Notes under the pieces: model-generated
Databases searched by the model: none
What the model was told of the DNA's origin: nothing
Seen by the model: the letters and a program-made list of their open reading frames with translations, nothing else
Assembly (NCBI GenBank): GCA_934591745.1
Contig: CAKTPQ010000002.1
Span: 1 to 64,000, forward strand
Direction: 5' to 3'
Length of the DNA: 64,000 nucleotides
Origin: an uncultured Oscillospiraceae bacterium
Lineage (GTDB): Bacteria > Bacillota > Clostridia > Oscillospirales > Oscillospiraceae
Program-made: the position numbers and the translations under genes
Shown here: positions 62,281 to 64,000 of the stretch, in pieces
How the letters are laid out: every line of letters begins with the position of its first letter
Numbering within the stretch: position 1 is the first letter of the stretch

Positions 62281-62309
62281 TTGACAAAAGAATCACAAGG
62301 ACATATAAT
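62281..62309 (+). promoter_or_regulatory. Consensus promoter before the glutaminase-like gene
   Basis: TTGACA, 17 bp, TATAAT, a perfect sigma-A match. A terminator follows about 10 bp after the start site. Confidence 0.8.
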
Positions 62310-62318
62310 ACGACCATC

Positions 62319-62369
62319 AAAGACAAAGGTGTCTTGGAGAGCTTCTCTCAGGCGGCTTTGTCTTTTTTT
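62319..62369 (+). terminator. Leader terminator (possible attenuator)
   Basis: AAAGACAAAG (62319-62328) pairs with CTTTGTCTTT (62356-62365), enclosing GAGAG/CTCTC, and is followed by TTTTTTT overlap (62363-62369). It lies between a perfect promoter and the ATG at 62413, so most transcripts would end at about 55 nt unless it is bypassed. Confidence 0.7.
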
Positions 62370-62412
62370 GTGCGCAGCACCCTGAAAAAATCTGACGAAG
62401 GAGGCATCTATC

Positions 62413-62991
62413 ATGCGGACGATCATGGGTTTTTGCGGAACATGCAGTGATATTACAGACTTTACCAAGGGTTTGATGCAGGCAGCACCCCGCGGCCATG
62501 GGGAAAGCCGCATCGTGGATGTGGGCTGCGGCCTGCTGGGCTACCGCCGCCATGCGTCGGGGGAGCACCCCGCCGTGGAGCTGCAGCCGCTGACGCTGGA
62601 CGGCAGCTACGCCGTGTGCAGCGGGGACTTCGTCAGCTACGGCGGTCTGCGCGCAGGTCTGCAGGCCCGGGGCTATACCTTCCGCAGCCGCTGCGACTGC
62701 GAGCTGCTGCTGCCCCTGTACCGGGAGTACGGTGTGAACATGTTCGGGATGCTCAACGGCGAATTTGCCGTCATCCTCTTTGACCGCGCCAGCGGCGAGT
62801 TTATCGCCGCCCGGGACCGCGCCGGTCAGCGCCCCCTGTACTACGGACAGGACGATGCCGGGAACACGGTGTTTGCCAGCGAGGCGGAGAGCCTGATGGG
62901 GCTGTGCCGCCGGGTACTGCCCTTTCCGCCGGGCTGCTACTACCGGAACGGACGCTTCATCCGCTTCAACGACAGCGTAGGCGCGGCCTGA
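62413..62991 (+). CDS. Stand-alone class II glutamine amidotransferase-like domain (asparagine synthase N-domain)
   Basis: The 192-residue product matches only the N-terminal glutaminase domain of asparagine synthetase B: DCELLLPLYREYGVNMFGML, NGEFAVILFDRASGEFIAARDRAGQRPLYYG (in parts), then VFASEAESLMGL. The synthase half is absent and a clean stop and terminator follow. The family's nucleophile is Cys2 in MCGF; here the line reads MRTIMGFCGTC, so that position is Met, with a Cys three residues later. An internal ATG at 62425 could also start it. GAAGGAGG precedes the first ATG. It is probably non-catalytic or altered in function. Confidence 0.75.
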   Translation: MRTIMGFCGTCSDITDFTKGLMQAAPRGHGESRIVDVGCGLLGYRRHASGEHPAVELQPLTLDGSYAVCSGDFVSYGGLRAGLQARGYTFRSRCDCELLLPLYREYGVNMFGMLNGEFAVILFDRASGEFIAARDRAGQRPLYYGQDDAGNTVFASEAESLMGLCRRVLPFPPGCYYRNGRFIRFNDSVGAA

Positions 62992-63027
62992 TGATCCTCA
63001 GCCAACCAGTTTCTCTCCTTAAATAAA

Positions 63028-63067
63028 GCACAAAGCCGCACATCTCAAGGGATGTGCGGCTTTGTGC
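63028..63067 (+). terminator. Terminator of the glutaminase-like gene
   Basis: GCACAAAGCCGCACATC, loop TCAAGG, GATGTGCGGCTTTGTGC: a 17-bp stem. The U tract is weak. Confidence 0.7.
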
Positions 63068-63078
63068 GTCTCCGGACG

Positions 63079-63108
63079 GCATAATGTCTGCATAGCCTGC
63101 ATAGAAAT
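63079..63108 (+). promoter_or_regulatory. Candidate sigma-E promoter of spoIIID
   Basis: GCATAAT (63079-63085), 14 bp, CATAGAAAT (63100-63108). This resembles the sporulation sigma-E consensus (ATATT-like -35, 14-15 bp, CATACA-like -10), the sigma that drives spoIIID in Bacillus and Clostridia. The transcript would begin about 30 nt before the ATC at 63144. Confidence 0.5.
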
Positions 63109-63143
63109 AGGCCAGCAGCAAACGTGTATGGGAGTGGTGCTCT

Positions 63144-63392
63144 ATCCGAGAGAATCTGGAACAGCGGGCCCAGGAGCTGGCCCTTTACCTCATAGAAAAC
63201 CGGACCACCGTCCGCGCCGCCGCGAAAAAGTTCGGCGTCAGCAAGTCCACGGTACATAAGGATCTGTCCGAGCGCCTGCCGCTGTACGACCGCGCGCTCT
63301 ATACGCAGGTAAAGGCGGTGCTGGAGGAGAACAAGGCCCAGCGCCACATCCGGGGCGGACTGGCCACGCGGAAGAAGTACAAGGGTGCATAA
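63144..63392 (+). CDS. spoIIID: Sporulation regulator SpoIIID, apparent ATC start
   Basis: SpoIIID is the mother-cell DNA-binding regulator between sigma-E and sigma-K. The product reads (I)RENLEQRAQELALYLIENR, then TTVRAAAKKFGVSKSTVHKD with the helix-turn-helix, LSERLPLYD and ENKAQRHIRGGLATRKKYKG. This covers the family end to end (82 residues). No ATG, GTG or TTG lies in frame between an upstream TAG (about 63108-63110) and the conserved region. The ATC at 63144 falls where the family's initiator Met is (compare MKEYVEERV), 9 bases after GGGAG. Either ATC is the start codon, or the start was lost by a point change. Confidence 0.85.
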   Translation: MRENLEQRAQELALYLIENRTTVRAAAKKFGVSKSTVHKDLSERLPLYDRALYTQVKAVLEENKAQRHIRGGLATRKKYKGA

Positions 63393-63437
63393 AAACCGTC
63401 TCTCCATCCGGTACACCGGATGGAGAGACGGTTTTTT
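63392..63437. terminator. Bidirectional terminator between spoIIID and tex
   Basis: A 20-bp perfect stem (63392-63411 with 63416-63435), loop TACA, with A and T runs. Confidence 0.92.
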
Positions 63438-63439
63438 GT

Positions 63440-64000
63440 TTACGCCTCCCTGGGCACCTGCTTCATGGACAGGCTGATGCGCTTTTTCTTTTCGTCCACG
63501 TCCAGCACCACCACCTTCACGATGTCGCCTACGGCCACGATCTCCGAGGGGTGCTTGATGAACTTGCTGCACACCTGGGAGATGTGTACCAGACCGTCCT
63601 GGTGGACGCCGATGTCCACGAACACGCCGAAGTCGATGACGTTGCGGACGGTACCGGTGAGCACCATGCCGGGTTTCAGGTCCTTCATGTCCAGCACATC
63701 GGTGCGCAGGATGGGGGCGGGCAGGTCGTCCCGCACATCCCGGCCGGGCTTCATCAGCTCCTTCACCACGTCCCGCAGGGTGGGCAGGCCGATGCCCAGC
63801 TGACCGGCTGCCTTCTCCTCGCCCAGCAGCTTCACCTTCTGGGGCAGCAGGGCAATTTCACCGTTTTTCACATCTGCCAGCGTGTAGCCGCACAGCGCCA
63901 GCAGCTGCTCCGCCGCGGCGTAGCTCTCCGGGTGGACGCCGGTGTTGTCCAGCACGCTCCGGCTCTCCGGTACCCGCAGGAAGCCGGCGCACTGCTCAAA
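63440..64000 (-). CDS. tex: Tex-family transcription accessory protein, C-terminal part (cut by window edge)
   Basis: The 186 visible residues are the end of an S1-domain Tex/YhgF protein. Reading in from the edge, FEQCAGFLRVPES then VLDNTGVHPESY is the conserved helix-hairpin-helix region, LKPGMVLTGTVRNVIDFGVF and VDIGVHQDGLVHISQ the S1 RNA-binding domain, ending KKRISLSMKQVPREA. Tex proteins bind RNA and act with transcription complexes. The start lies beyond 64000. The stop is followed by the terminator shared with spoIIID. Confidence 0.95.
   Translation of the reverse strand, partial: FEQCAGFLRVPESRSVLDNTGVHPESYAAAEQLLALCGYTLADVKNGEIALLPQKVKLLGEEKAAGQLGIGLPTLRDVVKELMKPGRDVRDDLPAPILRTDVLDMKDLKPGMVLTGTVRNVIDFGVFVDIGVHQDGLVHISQVCSKFIKHPSEIVAVGDIVKVVVLDVDEKKKRISLSMKQVPREA

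Noticed and set aside
62319-62412. T-box or known glutamine riboswitch in the glutaminase-like leader
   Set aside because: No T-box sequence (such as TGGNACCGCG) and no recognised riboswitch core; only a hairpin terminator can be supported.
63062-63259. 65-residue plus ORF overlapping spoIIID
   Set aside because: Different frame from the clear SpoIIID sequence; no family resemblance.

Overview
The window looks like chromosomal DNA from a high-GC, spore-forming, anaerobic gut Firmicute, most likely an Oscillospiraceae relative. This is inferred from gene content; no 16S gene is present. Supporting signs are SpoIIID, a SufCBDSU iron-sulfur operon, a butyrate kinase joined to a ferredoxin-dependent 2-oxoacid oxidoreductase, a bile salt hydrolase, several LysR regulators, and sigma-A promoters with strong AGGAGG-type ribosome sites in otherwise GC-rich DNA. 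Both edges cut genes: pnp on the left and tex on the right. No tRNA, rRNA, CRISPR array or transposase gene was seen.

Layout. 1-6.1 kb: pnp and rpsO, a DUF4340 lipoprotein, then a two-component system continuous with a D-aminoacylase and an inositol-phosphatase-like gene. 6.2-9.8 kb: an amidohydrolase and EamA transporter operon, a 26-residue membrane peptide gene and a LysR gene. 10-16.4 kb: an ECF sigma/anti-sigma pair and a MacB-type efflux operon with two adaptor proteins. 16.7-23.5 kb: an unusual three-gene operon. It encodes a 1587-residue protein (HD, helical repeats, NadD-like nucleotidyltransferase, GNAT-like and phosphoribosyltransferase-like parts), a lactate/malate-dehydrogenase-like protein and a flavodoxin-fold protein. 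23.6-28.3 kb: sufCBDSU. 28.4-31.4 kb: a second ECF sigma/anti-sigma pair, a LysR gene and a tandem 111-bp repeat.

31.4-35.8 kb: buk, a small P-loop ATPase and korDABC, an energy-conserving 2-oxoacid to acyl-CoA to acid module. 35.9-41 kb: an OFA-type MFS transporter, tatD with a monooxygenase-fold gene, an XRE regulator and lepA. 41-47.7 kb: an aldo-keto reductase remnant, an ArsB/NhaD-type transporter, bile salt hydrolase, proC, pyk and galK. 47.8-52.2 kb: an Rrf2 regulator, cysK preceded by a short cysteine-rich leader ORF, and an SsuABC/ThiXYZ-type ABC operon. 52.2-55.4 kb: a small ribbon-helix-helix cassette flanked by 11-bp direct repeats, then a MoxR-VWA pair. 55.5-62 kb: brnQ with a LysR gene, and a polar amino acid ABC operon with an M20 hydrolase behind a perfect 34-bp palindrome. 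62.3-64 kb: a stand-alone glutaminase-like domain with a leader terminator, spoIIID apparently starting at ATC, and the end of tex.

The best candidates for something undescribed are the HD/NadD/PRTase operon, the Cys-Cys leader peptide before cysK, the ATC start of spoIIID, and the glutaminase-like protein that has lost its catalytic cysteine position. All calls come from reading the sequence; no database search was run.
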